Origin: a virus
Virus record (IMG/VR): IMGVR_UViG_3300036854_000037
Location: 1-61,708 of that record
Length of the DNA stretch: 61,708 nucleotides
Direction: 5' to 3' (one strand)
This document shows, piece by piece, positions 26,666 through 34,546 of this stretch; positions within the stretch are counted from its first letter, which is position 1, and the number at the start of each line of letters is the position of its first letter. The notes under the pieces are model-generated. The model saw nothing but the letters and a program-made list of their open reading frames with translations, made no database searches and was not told the origin of the DNA. A program made the translations under genes and the position numbers.

Positions 26666-26999
26666 GGGTCAGCTTGTCCTTCCCCGTACTCTTCCCACCA
26701 AACATAGCATCGAACGCGCTCGTTGTCAGGGGAGGTAGCTTCTTGGGGTCAGGAAAGGCGATAACACGCCCGCGCTGAGGGGGCGGCGCGGCTTGCGGGG
26801 TTGTATCGTCCAGCCACGGGTCGCGCCCGCGCTGGAAGCGTATGAGGCGGACACGACCCTCGTAGCCGGCAATGATTGCGTTGATGTCCGAGTAGAGCGT
26901 CTGGCGTTCGGACCACCCAAGCCACCCGAGCGCAATCTGCTCGAGTTCGTCGTACCATTCTTCTATGGTGACGCGGGGCGCATCGGAGGGTTTGCCTCG
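26616..26999 (-). CDS. Tail chaperone frameshift extension (gpT-like), no start codon of its own
   Basis: Open frame bounded by a TGA at 27000-27002 and TGA at 26616-26618 with no ATG, GTG or TTG before its conserved region EEWYDELEQIALGWLGWSE...TLYSDINAIIAGYEGRV. That sequence matches the second tail chaperone of lambda-like and GTA-like tails. It lies in the -1 frame relative to the chaperone gene and starts just before the slippery AAACCCT at 26987-26993, so it is best read as the C-terminal part of a chaperone fusion made by frameshifting, as lambda gpGT. It overlaps the tape measure start by 50 bases. Confidence 0.75.
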   Translation of the reverse strand, partial: RGKPSDAPRVTIEEWYDELEQIALGWLGWSERQTLYSDINAIIAGYEGRVRLIRFQRGRDPWLDDTTPQAAPPPQRGRVIAFPDPKKLPPLTTSAFDAMFGGKSTGKDKLTHGQASRISRGRGQRKP

Positions 27000-27364
27000 T
27001 CAGCTTCCTCCGAAACATCGCTGCCATTGGCAGGCATCGGCTTGCCGCCGCGCATCAGGCCAATGATGTAGGAGACGCACAGTTCGGCAAGACGGCCTGT
27101 ATCCGATGTGATCCCCGTTCGGAAGATCGCCTCGCTCAGCTCATCACGCGCCTTGACGGTTGTGGGGAGACCCAAGCCAGCTTCCAGCACGTCAGTAATG
27201 GTATCGAAGTCCAGCTTCTCGATCTTGTCGATTGCCTGCCGCAAGCCACCGTGACGTTGCGAAATGCGCCGCATGGCGTAGATGGAGGGCTTGAGTTGCC
27301 TCTCCTCCTCAACGCCATCCTTGTTGGCCAACCTGATCTCGACGTTGCCTGATCCCACCGCCAT
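26963..27364 (-). CDS. Tail assembly chaperone (GTA gp10-like / gpG-like)
   Basis: 133 residues from the ATG at 27364 (MAVGSGNVEIRLANKDG). The pattern GVEEERQLKPSIYAMRRISQRHGGLRQAIDKI...DTITDVLEAGLGL fits the GTA-gp10 family of alphaproteobacterial phages and gene transfer agents. It binds the tape measure protein and organises tail tube polymerisation. Near its end a slippery heptamer leads to the extension described separately. The TTG at 27430 would add 22 residues without support. Confidence 0.8.
   Translation of the reverse strand: MAVGSGNVEIRLANKDGVEEERQLKPSIYAMRRISQRHGGLRQAIDKIEKLDFDTITDVLEAGLGLPTTVKARDELSEAIFRTGITSDTGRLAELCVSYIIGLMRGGKPMPANGSDVSEEADEANPPMRPASP
26987..26993 (-). promoter_or_regulatory. 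Candidate -1 ribosomal slippery heptamer A AAC CCT
   Basis: In the chaperone zero frame the bases read gcA AAC CCT, the X XXY YYZ form required for -1 slippage (AAC to AAA, CCT to CCC). It is 22 bases before the zero-frame TAG and in the only window where the -1 frame is open. Confidence 0.65.
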
Positions 27365-27438
27365 CCAGCCACTCCAATTCGATGCGTACCTCAGCAAACC
27401 GCGGCTATCCCTTCCAGTACTGAAAATCAATACCTAGT

Positions 27439-27918
27439 TTATGGAACGGCGTCGACCCTCACGACGTTGCTGTTGATGCCAATCCGGCCAGCGCGCTTGA
27501 CCACATTGTTCGCCGTGTCCAACTGCTCGCGCGCGGTCATCACCTTGCCGATCATGAACCGCTGGCTTGGTGTGCCGGCTTCCGCCGCATCATTGAAGTC
27601 CACCCGGAAGGCGAAGTCGTGAGGTGTTGCTTCCGCGGCAAGGAGGGCGGTCTGACCAGCGTCCGTGTGATCGACGCCCATGACCAGGTCCAGGTTGCCA
27701 GCGTTCCTGATGCCCTTCAACTTCTGGGTTCGGCCCTCGCCGATTGCGTCGAAGGTAATCTCGGCCGACTCATCACCAAACTGTCCGATGCTCTCCAGCC
27801 ATCTGATCTCAACCCAGGACTGGCCATCGAAGTCGGCCGCTACGAAGTCTGAACTCTGGGGATCAAGGGACTGGCCGATGAAGACCTTTGACCCAGCGGT
27901 TGCGAAGATGCCGGACAT
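27439..27918 (-). CDS. Major tail (tube) protein
   Basis: 159 residues, beta-rich with AGSKVFIGQSLDPQSSDFVAADF...WVEIRWLESIGQFGDESAEITFD, KGIRNAGNLDLVMG and FRVDFNDA, the pattern of lambda-V-like tail tube proteins in alphaproteobacterial siphophages. Forms stacked hexamers of the tube. Placed just upstream of the chaperone genes. A CACGGG motif lies ten bases before its ATG in the 67-base gap 27919-27985, which otherwise holds nothing I recognise. Confidence 0.85.
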   Translation of the reverse strand: MSGIFATAGSKVFIGQSLDPQSSDFVAADFDGQSWVEIRWLESIGQFGDESAEITFDAIGEGRTQKLKGIRNAGNLDLVMGVDHTDAGQTALLAAEATPHDFAFRVDFNDAAEAGTPSQRFMIGKVMTAREQLDTANNVVKRAGRIGINSNVVRVDAVP

Positions 27919-27985
27919 GTCTTAAACCCCGTGGTGTTAGTCCGCCCAATGTTAAGGGAGTAGGCACAAGCTGCCCAGCCCCAGC

Positions 27986-29137
27986 TCACAGCACCCGCCC
28001 CTGTTGTTGCGCACAGAAGGCGCGACAGATAGCGATCTGATCGTCGGTCATGAGTCCCGGTCGGACGATTCCCGTGTAAAAGCGGGCATTGAAGAGGCTG
28101 GAGTTGCCCAAGAACGCCGCCAATACACCAATACCGTCATAAGCACCCGCACCTGCATCGCCCATCTGATACGCTGCGTTGTCAAGGGTGATGCGACTGG
28201 AGGCGCCATTGAAGGTCGCAGTGACAACATAATCAGTACCAACCACCTCACTTGCAGGTCCAGATGACAAGAGGCCACCTGCAAATGCGAAGATGTCCCC
28301 CACCTCCTGTTGTCGAGAGTAGAGGCCTGTAGCACTGGGACTGGCCACCAACGCGACCGTGGTTCCCTGTACCGACAACGCTCGATACGCCATGACCATC
28401 TCAAAGGGCTGAGGTATGGCAGCAAATGCAACCGAAGCCATGAACTGCCCGGCACCATCACCCTCGATCCAATTCAAACTACCATCGGTTTGGTAAAATG
28501 GTCTGCGACCAGACACAGGCTGGAGTGCAGGATTGTTCCCGGTGCCAAGATCGGCCATGTAGCCAACTGCACCTCCTGGATTGACGACACCCACACCACC
28601 TGTGTCAGGACCAAGGTAGGGTGGTTCTCCGACGTAGAACGTGTAGGGCGAGAGAGCCAAGACCTCGGCCAACAGATCAACTGGCGGAACAGCTGCAGGC
28701 GCCAACTGCGCGAGACGAACAGTGAGGTTGACAGTCCTGGTGGTGATCTCGCCTGTGCTAACGATGTCCACAGGACCCATGCACCTCTGATCGATCGTAG
28801 TCCATTCCGGAATTGTCACGTTGCGCTTGCGGTGGAACAGCTTCCGAACCTCGAAGGCGATGTCACTGATATTACGGTATTGCGTAGGAGGTAGGTCGTT
28901 GCGCCCGTGCACAGCGACCTGATAGCTCACAATCGGTCTGTAATCATCGACACCATCCTCACTCTGCTGACTAAGGTTCCTCGAGATGGTAATGATTGGA
29001 TATTTGATGGCATCAGGTACAGGCAACCGTGTGAAGACAGCCGGCGCTCCTTGATAGACAGACAGCAACGCCGTGATCACTGGGTCCGCAAGGATCAGTT
29101 CGCGCATCTTGGCGGCAAGGTCTGGATCAGTCGTCAA
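27986..29137 (-). CDS. Tail terminator-like protein fused to a jelly-roll (LamG-like) domain
   Basis: 383 residues. Residues 1-145 (MRELILADPVITALL...VFTRLPVPDAIKYPIITIS...DDYRPIVSYQVAVHGRND...ISDIAFEVRKLFHR) match the DUF3168-type tail terminator fold and are clearly paralogous to the next gene. Residues about 190-383 form a concanavalin-like domain (LNWIEGDGAGQFMASVAF...FEMVMAYRAL...ARFYTGIVRPGLMTDDQ). The terminator caps the tube at the head-tail joint; the added domain would project from the neck and might bind host glycans. Confidence 0.78.
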   Translation of the reverse strand: MTTDPDLAAKMRELILADPVITALLSVYQGAPAVFTRLPVPDAIKYPIITISRNLSQQSEDGVDDYRPIVSYQVAVHGRNDLPPTQYRNISDIAFEVRKLFHRKRNVTIPEWTTIDQRCMGPVDIVSTGEITTRTVNLTVRLAQLAPAAVPPVDLLAEVLALSPYTFYVGEPPYLGPDTGGVGVVNPGGAVGYMADLGTGNNPALQPVSGRRPFYQTDGSLNWIEGDGAGQFMASVAFAAIPQPFEMVMAYRALSVQGTTVALVASPSATGLYSRQQEVGDIFAFAGGLLSSGPASEVVGTDYVVTATFNGASSRITLDNAAYQMGDAGAGAYDGIGVLAAFLGNSSLFNARFYTGIVRPGLMTDDQIAICRAFCAQQQGRVL

Positions 29138-29570
29138 GTAATGCCACCCGTATGCTTAGTTGCACAACCCTACCCGTGATTTTGTCCTCTTCAACCTCAA
29201 CTGCGATTGGCACCTCAGCTTGAATGTCTGTCAGAGTCCAACCTGTAGGTAAGGTGAGGGAGAACCGTTGGCGATTGAACAACCTACGAACGGATTGGGC
29301 AATCACATCGACCTGTCGATAGTTTGCGGGCAGCTCATTGCTGTGGTAGACCGCGACATCCCGGTGGATGATTGGTCTGAAGTCCCTGATCCCATCTTCC
29401 TCACCCAAACTGATGTCCTGCGATACTATAACCAGCGGCAGTGGCACATCATTGGGAACAGGGCGTCTTGTGAAGATCGGGAAACTACCTAGGTAAGCCG
29501 GCAACTGACCCGTGATCTCAGCGTCGGCAATCAACGCGTCTCTGATCGATTGTGTCAGGTCAGGTGCCAT
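29127..29570 (-). CDS. Tail terminator-like protein (second copy)
   Basis: 147 residues, same layout as the N-terminal half of the neighbouring gene: IRDALIADAEITGQL, FPIFTRRPVPNDVPLPLVIVS, DFRPIIHRDVAVYHSNEL, VIAQSVRRLFNRQRF. Lacks the jelly-roll domain. Probably the true tail terminator, or one of two different neck proteins. Overlaps the fused paralog by 11 bases. Confidence 0.75.
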   Translation of the reverse strand: MAPDLTQSIRDALIADAEITGQLPAYLGSFPIFTRRPVPNDVPLPLVIVSQDISLGEEDGIRDFRPIIHRDVAVYHSNELPANYRQVDVIAQSVRRLFNRQRFSLTLPTGWTLTDIQAEVPIAVEVEEDKITGRVVQLSIRVALLDD

Positions 29571-29582
29571 GCCACGAGCACG

Positions 29583-29993
29583 CTACTCCAATTCGACCTC
29601 AACCTCATCACCAACGATATCCTCGATCGTATCCTTCATGCTGTCCAGTGCCGCTCGCATATACGGCCGTGGTGCCATCTTGGTCGTGCCAAACTCGAGC
29701 AGCTCTGCGTAGGCATCGTTGCTCACAACGGTAGCGCTCATGATCGAAGGGTCAACCTCGACCGTGATATTTCGCACAAGATTGCCGGTATCGCTAGCTG
29801 GGGCTTCACCTGGTGCCGATGCCTGATGGGTCACCCCACGACGCTGATACAGACGCCCTGTCTTGGGCGTCTGTTGAATGAGTCTCAGGACTTCGTTTCG
29901 GACTTCGTTGGCCGCCTTGAGAACGCCAGCGAAGGCACCGCGCTGAACGCCCGCAATTGCCTCCTCAGGCGTCCAAGTGATACGAACGGCCAT
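29583..29993 (-). CDS. HK97 gp10-like tail completion/neck protein
   Basis: 136 residues. AYAELLEFGTTKMAPRPYMRAAL near the C-terminus is the signature of the HK97 gp10-like family, and VLKAANEVRNEVLRLIQQTPKTGRL its conserved helix. Acts at the head-tail interface. ATG at 29993; the gap 29994-30044 carries the repeated stop-adjacent element. Confidence 0.87.
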   Translation of the reverse strand: MAVRITWTPEEAIAGVQRGAFAGVLKAANEVRNEVLRLIQQTPKTGRLYQRRGVTHQASAPGEAPASDTGNLVRNITVEVDPSIMSATVVSNDAYAELLEFGTTKMAPRPYMRAALDSMKDTIEDIVGDEVEVELE

Positions 29994-30023
29994 AGGGGTA
30001 CCTGGGGGCTCCGTTTCCCGCCC

Positions 30024-30042
30024 CAGCGGCGTTCCTAGGCGG
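30024..30042 (-). repeat. Stop-adjacent repeat, copy 2
   Basis: Same 19 bases as at 12394-12412 (CCGCCTAGGAACGCCGCTG on the - strand), beginning three bases after the TAG of the 30045-30272 gene. Here the flanks pair as CCCGCC / GGCGGG, so it can fold as a hairpin between this gene and the gp10-like gene. Confidence 0.7.
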
Positions 30043-30044
30043 GC

Positions 30045-30272
30045 CTAGGGCAGGATCGACATGACCCCGACGAGTGCAAAGGCGTTGTTCATGCGGAAGG
30101 CGAGCTGGGCACGCCATTCTGGCGGGGTGGCGGGGTGTACGCGTATCTGGAGCAGCTCGCGATAGGCCGCCGCCTGCCGGGACGCCGTGGCAGAAGCCAG
30201 TGCGCTGTCGATCTCCTGCACATCAGCAAGGTAGTTTGGGTATGTATACGCACCAGAGGTTGACAGGCGCAT
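30045..30272 (-). CDS. Hypothetical 75-residue neck-region protein
   Basis: Starts at the ATG at 30272 after AGGAGGAG. Helical (YPNYLADVQEIDSALASATASRQAAAYRELLQIR) with FRMNNAFALVGVM at the end. Not recognised; position is within the connector genes. Confidence 0.6.
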   Translation of the reverse strand: MRLSTSGAYTYPNYLADVQEIDSALASATASRQAAAYRELLQIRVHPATPPEWRAQLAFRMNNAFALVGVMSILP

Positions 30273-30282
30273 GATCTCCTCC

Positions 30283-30468
30283 TCAGATTGGTGTCTGGGC
30301 AACACCATAGCGTCGTGCTGCCTTACGGACCGCGAAGCGAGCCCACATAGGCGCGCGGGTGTCCAGGTTGGTGCCGTAGCGCTGAGAGAGCTTGTTCGCC
30401 AGGTAGAAGACCCACGTCGGATGAACGTTGATCTGGAACGTCGTTCCGAAGACCGTGACGAAGATCAT
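30283..30468 (-). CDS. Hypothetical 61-residue protein
   Basis: Begins with an ATGA overlap on the upstream gene, which supports translation. Short beta start (MIFVTVFGTTFQINVHPTWVFYLANKL) then basic residues. No family recognised. Confidence 0.55.
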   Translation of the reverse strand: MIFVTVFGTTFQINVHPTWVFYLANKLSQRYGTNLDTRAPMWARFAVRKAARRYGVAQTPI

Positions 30469-30863
30469 GATGGGTCCTCAATCTCGAAGCACTGCAGCTC
30501 AATATGAGCGTTGGCGGGGTCAACGGCAAGAACTGAACGTACCTGATGCCACTTGGGTTGCCCTGTCGAGTCGCGAATGCGCACCTTGTCATCAACAGCC
30601 GGCACGATGTCGATCAAGCCTGAGATGATGAGAATACGAACGTCCGTGACAGGAATGCCAGCCTGGACTGCGAAGCGGCGGTTGAAGTTGTCCCTGATCC
30701 CCTCGAATGGGAAGTCGGTGAAACCCGTTGTAATCGGATCGCCGTTACTGTCGACCCCTGAGACGAGTTCGCGTCGGACGACTCCCTTGACCAGCTGGTT
30801 CTTGAACCCCTTCGCGATCTCGCGGCGGATCAGGTTGTTGACCCCCTCCAAAGACGACGCCAT
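30465..30863 (-). CDS. Probable head-tail joining protein
   Basis: 132 residues from the ATG at 30863, preceded by GGAGACAGG. Beta-rich C-terminal half (VTDVRILIISGLIDIVPAVDDKVRIRDSTGQPKWHQVRSV... given by its motifs DDKVRIRD and WHQVRSV) resembles head completion proteins that seal the portal. Located between capsid and tail-terminator genes, where such a protein is expected. Family not certain. Confidence 0.6.
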   Translation of the reverse strand: MASSLEGVNNLIRREIAKGFKNQLVKGVVRRELVSGVDSNGDPITTGFTDFPFEGIRDNFNRRFAVQAGIPVTDVRILIISGLIDIVPAVDDKVRIRDSTGQPKWHQVRSVLAVDPANAHIELQCFEIEDPS

Positions 30864-31230
30864 CGCCTGTCTCCGTGGCCAGTGCTGGTCGTAGGATGCC
30901 TTGCTTGATCTCCTCCCACAGGAGCTTCGCCTTCTTGACCAAACCCTCGAGTGTCGTCCTGGGGTGAGCAATGACGTTGCGCTCATGCATCCACGTGCGG
31001 AGTTCGTCCTCACTCATCGACGCGAAGATCGGCCGGCCGTCGTTCTCATCCTCAGCAACGACCTCTGGCGGTAGCATTCGGAGGTAGCGGCTGTCGTAGA
31101 GCTGACGCAACCGCCTCGGATTGCTCTTGTCGGTAAAAGGCTGGCCCCCCGTGATGGCAATACCAGCCCAACGAAAATCCTTGTTGGCGACGAAAGACCG
31201 GGTTGCATCAAATGTCTCTCGTCGCCCCAT
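30745..31230 (-). CDS. Hypothetical head-region protein
   Basis: 161 residues. N-terminal part (FVANKDFRWAGIAITGGQPFTDKSNPRRLRQLYDSRYL) resembles small proteins found beside capsid genes, with a domain that may bind the capsid or neck. The last 45 residues are encoded in the 119-base overlap with the next gene and look low in information, so the true end could be earlier if a frameshift is present. ATG at 31230. Confidence 0.55.
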   Translation of the reverse strand: MGRRETFDATRSFVANKDFRWAGIAITGGQPFTDKSNPRRLRQLYDSRYLRMLPPEVVAEDENDGRPIFASMSEDELRTWMHERNVIAHPRTTLEGLVKKAKLLWEEIKQGILRPALATETGDGVVFGGGQQPDPPRDREGVQEPAGQGSRPTRTRLRGRQ

Positions 31231-31250
31231 AACTTCCCTCCAAACTCTCG

Positions 31251-31334
31251 ATAGTTAAGGTATCACATGTTTGATGGTGGTCGTGCCTAAGCCACAGTGC
31301 TGATACCCAGTGAACTCTTGCCGGCCACCATCAA
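31251..31334 (-). repeat. 84-base structured element, copy A (downstream of capsid gene)
   Basis: In the - strand RNA a stem TTGATGGTGG / CCACCATCAA (31334-31325 with 31280-31271) encloses a 44-base loop and is followed by ATACCTTAACTAT at 31263-31251. Copy B at 34545-34626 shares GATGGTGGTCGTGCCT (+ strand), the ACCCAGTGA loop core and the ATAGTTAAGGTAT end. No T-run follows, so it is not a standard terminator. It fills most of the gap 31231-31338. Confidence 0.75.
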
Positions 31335-31338
31335 TAGT

Positions 31339-32394
31339 TTACGATACCGTGGAGAAGGCCGCCTGGTTGAAGAACACAGCGAGGTCGGCCGCGACCTGGC
31401 GAAGGTCCCATGCCATGCGGTTCTGGAAGTAGTCGCTGTGAGCGCGATCGTCGCGGCCACGCTCGATGACTCCACCGATGGCGTTCGTCTCGCCCGGGAT
31501 CAGACCGGTCCAGGCGAAGTTCGCGATAGCCGTCGGCGAGTCCAACGCCGGGTTGGGGTCGATGTAGGCCAACAACGCCGAGTTCTCGTCAAGGATGAAC
31601 TCGAAGTCATCGACCGCACCTTCCGCCGCCGCGTTGTAGACCGACCGCGCCGTGATCACATTGTCCACCTCGAACAGCGTCGCCAGGATGTCGTCGTCGG
31701 CGATGCCGGTCTGGGTGTACTTGATGCGATCGGAAATGTCCGGGTGCGTTCTGAGCGCGCGCTTGACTGCAGCACCGAGCACTAGACAGTTCGGCATGAA
31801 GCCTGTCTTGCGGGCGATGACATCCTTGTACTGGTCAATGACCTCGATGGGAGTCGACTGGGCATCATTCCAGTTCAGGAACTCATTCGGCGCGTCGGCC
31901 TGGGTGTTGACGCCTTGCGCTTCCGTCGTCCACACACCCGTGGTGAAGAAGCGCTGTCCCCAAACCCGGTCTTGCTTGATCAACTGCTTCTGGGTGAGAA
32001 GCGTCGTGGCGTTCTCGTCCAGCCGGATAGGCTCATCGGCGTTGGCGCGCTGGCGGTCGTCGACCACGTGCTCCAAGCCGTACTCGACCGCCGAGTAGTT
32101 GCCCTCGGAAATCTTGTAACCAACCTGCTGAGGCCGCCCGCCGAGTGGCCTGGGCTGTGCCTCATCGCGCCAGAAGTAGCCGCGCTCGTAGACCACGTAC
32201 AGGTCGGTCTGCTTCATGACCGGTACGATGGAGGTGGCGCGTTGGGCGACGAAGTTGCGCTGGTCCTGCACGTACATGACCGAGTAGTTGGTCAGGTAGC
32301 GGTCGACGTGAAGCGCGCCCTCGATGTTTGTCGCAGTCGGAGAGTCCTTGCGGAAGTCCGTGCGATAGTGCTTGTATAGGCGTCTGTCGCTCAT
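31339..32394 (-). CDS. Major capsid protein
   Basis: 351 residues, the size of HK97-fold capsid proteins of the lambda gpE-like group. Features: VMYVQDQRNFVAQRATSIVPVMKQTDLYVVYERGYFWRDEAQPR in the N-arm region (named here by its ends VMYVQDQ and WRDEAQPR), RVWGQRFFTTGVW, and a C-terminal domain with FEVDNVITARSVYNAAAEG, FAWTGLIPG and HSDYFQNRMAWDLR. Starts with ACACGGGGTACAACT before ATG and no other ribosome site. Decoration and scaffold genes lie immediately upstream. Confidence 0.9.
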   Translation of the reverse strand: MSDRRLYKHYRTDFRKDSPTATNIEGALHVDRYLTNYSVMYVQDQRNFVAQRATSIVPVMKQTDLYVVYERGYFWRDEAQPRPLGGRPQQVGYKISEGNYSAVEYGLEHVVDDRQRANADEPIRLDENATTLLTQKQLIKQDRVWGQRFFTTGVWTTEAQGVNTQADAPNEFLNWNDAQSTPIEVIDQYKDVIARKTGFMPNCLVLGAAVKRALRTHPDISDRIKYTQTGIADDDILATLFEVDNVITARSVYNAAAEGAVDDFEFILDENSALLAYIDPNPALDSPTAIANFAWTGLIPGETNAIGGVIERGRDDRAHSDYFQNRMAWDLRQVAADLAVFFNQAAFSTVS

Positions 32395-32401
32395 AGTTGT
32401 A

Positions 32402-32428
32402 CCCCGTGTTTACGCCTATACCAGGCGC
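32402..32428 (-). promoter_or_regulatory. Hairpin plus CACGGGG motif upstream of capsid gene
   Basis: On the - strand GCGCCTGGTATAGGCGT forms a short hairpin (32428-32412), followed by CACGGGG (32408-32402), eight bases before the capsid ATG. The same arrangement, GCGCCTGCAATAGGCGCACGGG, precedes the outer membrane protein gene at 37441-37420. Could be a promoter, an RNA element or, for the G-run, the ribosome site of this gene. Confidence 0.4.
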
Positions 32429-32438
32429 CTCCTTCCCG

Positions 32439-32798
32439 TCAGCCCGAGACCAGCGCTACCGCTGTGATGACGCCAGCCGCGCTTGCCCCGTCAAGGGACA
32501 CACCAGCGGCCTTCCCCGCCGCCAACGTGATAGCAGCGCCATTCCCATCACTCTGAACCTGGGCCCCTGCCGTGATCGCCGCGCCCGCAACCACCTTGGC
32601 GATGCCGCCGAACTGAATGGAGACGGGGCCGGCGGAAGCGGCTACCTCGAAGACCGTACCGAGCACCTTGTCGCCGCTGCCGCAAAGGACAGCCAACTTC
32701 GATGAGTTGATCTTGACGAAGCGGTTCAGCCCAGCGGACAGGTCTGCGCCGGCTTCCACGGCATACGTCAGACCCTCCACCAATTTGAAGATTGCCAT
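32439..32798 (-). CDS. Capsid decoration protein (DUF2190-like)
   Basis: 119 residues, small-residue-rich beta protein: YAVEAGADLSAGLNRFVKI, GSGDKVLGTVFEVAASAGPVSIQFGG (short form), AGAAITAGAQVQSDGNG. This matches the DUF2190-type decoration proteins encoded just upstream of capsid genes; they sit on the shell and stabilise it. A CACGGG motif lies 33 bases upstream of its ATG. Confidence 0.85.
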   Translation of the reverse strand: MAIFKLVEGLTYAVEAGADLSAGLNRFVKINSSKLAVLCGSGDKVLGTVFEVAASAGPVSIQFGGIAKVVAGAAITAGAQVQSDGNGAAITLAAGKAAGVSLDGASAAGVITAVALVSG

Positions 32799-32851
32799 CT
32801 GAGTTATATCCCTACTTGGTGATTATTGCCCCGTGGTTGCTCGTCGCTCAA

Positions 32852-34546
32852 TCAGCCTTGGCCGACCTGGTAAGCCTCGAAGCCTTCCGGGTCCTCGCGC
32901 CGCGCCTTCTGCATCGCCTCGGTGTTGCTGCAGTTGTCGCGCGACTTGATCGTAGCCACCCGCTTCTGGAACGAGGTGCCGCCGCCAGCCTTCGAGAGCC
33001 CCGCCTGGTGACCGTAGGTCTTGAAGGCTGTGCCGGCCGAACGATCTCCCGACTTCAGCATCTTCGACAGGAGCAGGCGCTCGTCCTGGTCGAGGTACTC
33101 CGCCAGGTTCTTGAGAAGGTGAGCCTTCTCCTCAACCGTACCGGGCAGGTGACCAAGCTCCTCCTCGGCAACCTTGGCAAACTCGAGCAACTCGCGGGTG
33201 GTGCGCTCATCGTCCAGCGCCTTGGCAACCCGCTCGGTCTCATCTGCCTGGGCCTTGAGAAGCTCGAAGAGGTCATGGCCGACGTCCGACTTGCGGATCA
33301 TGCGGTCGCCGATCTCGAGAGTCTCGTCCTGGAGGCGGGTGCGCTTGCCCATATGGCCCGTGCCGCCAATGGGGGTGGCCGAACCAGCGGCGATCTTGTC
33401 CTCCTCCTCCCCTTCGGTCGTAACGAAGCCCTCGCGAACCGTGGTCTTCTTCTTGCCCTTACCCTTGCCGCCGCCCGTCTCGCTGTCGTAGGCTGCCTTG
33501 CCCATATCGTCACCTTCATCGAGCTGATCCGCGTTGTCCTGGGTCACCTCCTGCCGAACGTCGGGAGCGTCCTCGGGATCGTCGCCGTCGTCCTCGGTAA
33601 TGGTGATCTGCGGACCCTTCTTCTTGTTGGTGCGGCCGAACAGCGCGGCAAGCCGACCGGCGATGTCGTCCTCGCTTCCAGAGTCCGAGCCGGGCTTCTT
33701 GGCCTTGAAGAGGGTGGTGCCATCGTCGGAGTCGTCGGACTCGTTACCGTCGTCGTCGAACTTCTCGATCTCGTCGTCATCCTCGCGCCGCTGGCGCTTG
33801 CTGAGGACAGAATCCAGCTTGCTGTTCAACGAGTCCATCTTCTTCCTGAGCTGCCCAAGATTCATTTCATCGCTCCTACTACCCAGACTCTTCCGGATGT
33901 ATCCCTCAATTCCCGGTAGCTCGTCCTTGGCCACCTGGAGGAAGTCGCTGGCTGACCTCCTCAACATAACCAACCTGTCCGTGCCCCCAAGATTAGGGTC
34001 ATCGAGAATTGAACGCAAGGATGTATCCAAGGCCTTGAGGTACATTCTGGCCTTGTCACCATCCGAACCATCGGACTTGGCAAGGGAGTTTGCCAGCCCG
34101 GGCTCGATCAAAAAGCCCTGGATGAACCTATCCAAACGATCATCCCGTTTCATGATCGCCGCGGTTGCACCAGCCTGTGCCGGGCGGTCAACCATCGACA
34201 ACTCGTCGATCTTAAACGACTTCATGCGTCGCTTACGAGACATGTCCGTGGGGCTCATCATCGACATGCGAGCCGAACCAGCGCTCGCATCACCTATCCC
34301 GCCCATTGATGCGGCCTTCCCAAGCGCGCGATCGATTTGAGCCACCACGTTTTGTCTTCCTCTACCACCCGGCTTGCGCATGCTCGGTACTCGCTCTGCG
34401 TGCGCTCGAAGGCGCCCCAATGCTTCTTTGTCCTTGGCGGCAAGCGCACGATCCAACGCGCGGTAGTGGTGCGTACCCCACTCAGACGCACCTCGTCGCG
34501 GCTGAAACTTGCCGCCTCCATCATGGTATGGGTTAAACTTTCTCAT
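32852..34546 (-). CDS. Scaffold-like head protein with tag-related N-terminus
   Basis: 564 residues. Starts with FNPYHDGGGKFQPRRGAS, a cousin of the 22-residue cargo module. Then FKIDELSMVDRPAQ, found in many phage protease/scaffold proteins, an Asp/Glu/Lys-rich disordered middle (DDDEIEKFDDDGNESDDSDD) and long helices. Between protease and decoration genes this is the expected place for a scaffold. The ATG is part of the ATACCTTAACTATG sequence of structured element B and lacks a clear ribosome site, which suggests unusual translation control. Confidence 0.72.
   Translation of the reverse strand: MRKFNPYHDGGGKFQPRRGASEWGTHHYRALDRALAAKDKEALGRLRAHAERVPSMRKPGGRGRQNVVAQIDRALGKAASMGGIGDASAGSARMSMMSPTDMSRKRRMKSFKIDELSMVDRPAQAGATAAIMKRDDRLDRFIQGFLIEPGLANSLAKSDGSDGDKARMYLKALDTSLRSILDDPNLGGTDRLVMLRRSASDFLQVAKDELPGIEGYIRKSLGSRSDEMNLGQLRKKMDSLNSKLDSVLSKRQRREDDDEIEKFDDDGNESDDSDDGTTLFKAKKPGSDSGSEDDIAGRLAALFGRTNKKKGPQITITEDDGDDPEDAPDVRQEVTQDNADQLDEGDDMGKAAYDSETGGGKGKGKKKTTVREGFVTTEGEEEDKIAAGSATPIGGTGHMGKRTRLQDETLEIGDRMIRKSDVGHDLFELLKAQADETERVAKALDDERTTRELLEFAKVAEEELGHLPGTVEEKAHLLKNLAEYLDQDERLLLSKMLKSGDRSAGTAFKTYGHQAGLSKAGGGTSFQKRVATIKSRDNCSNTEAMQKARREDPEGFEAYQVGQG

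Noticed and set aside
26749-27027. Arg/His-rich open frame over the chaperone region
   Set aside because: It is the third frame; the -1 frame in the same place encodes the conserved gpT-like sequence.
30745-30863. 119-base overlap of two head-region genes as a frameshift error
   Set aside because: The tail of the upstream protein looks weak, but no nearby out-of-frame stop fits a simple one-base error, so I left the gene as read.
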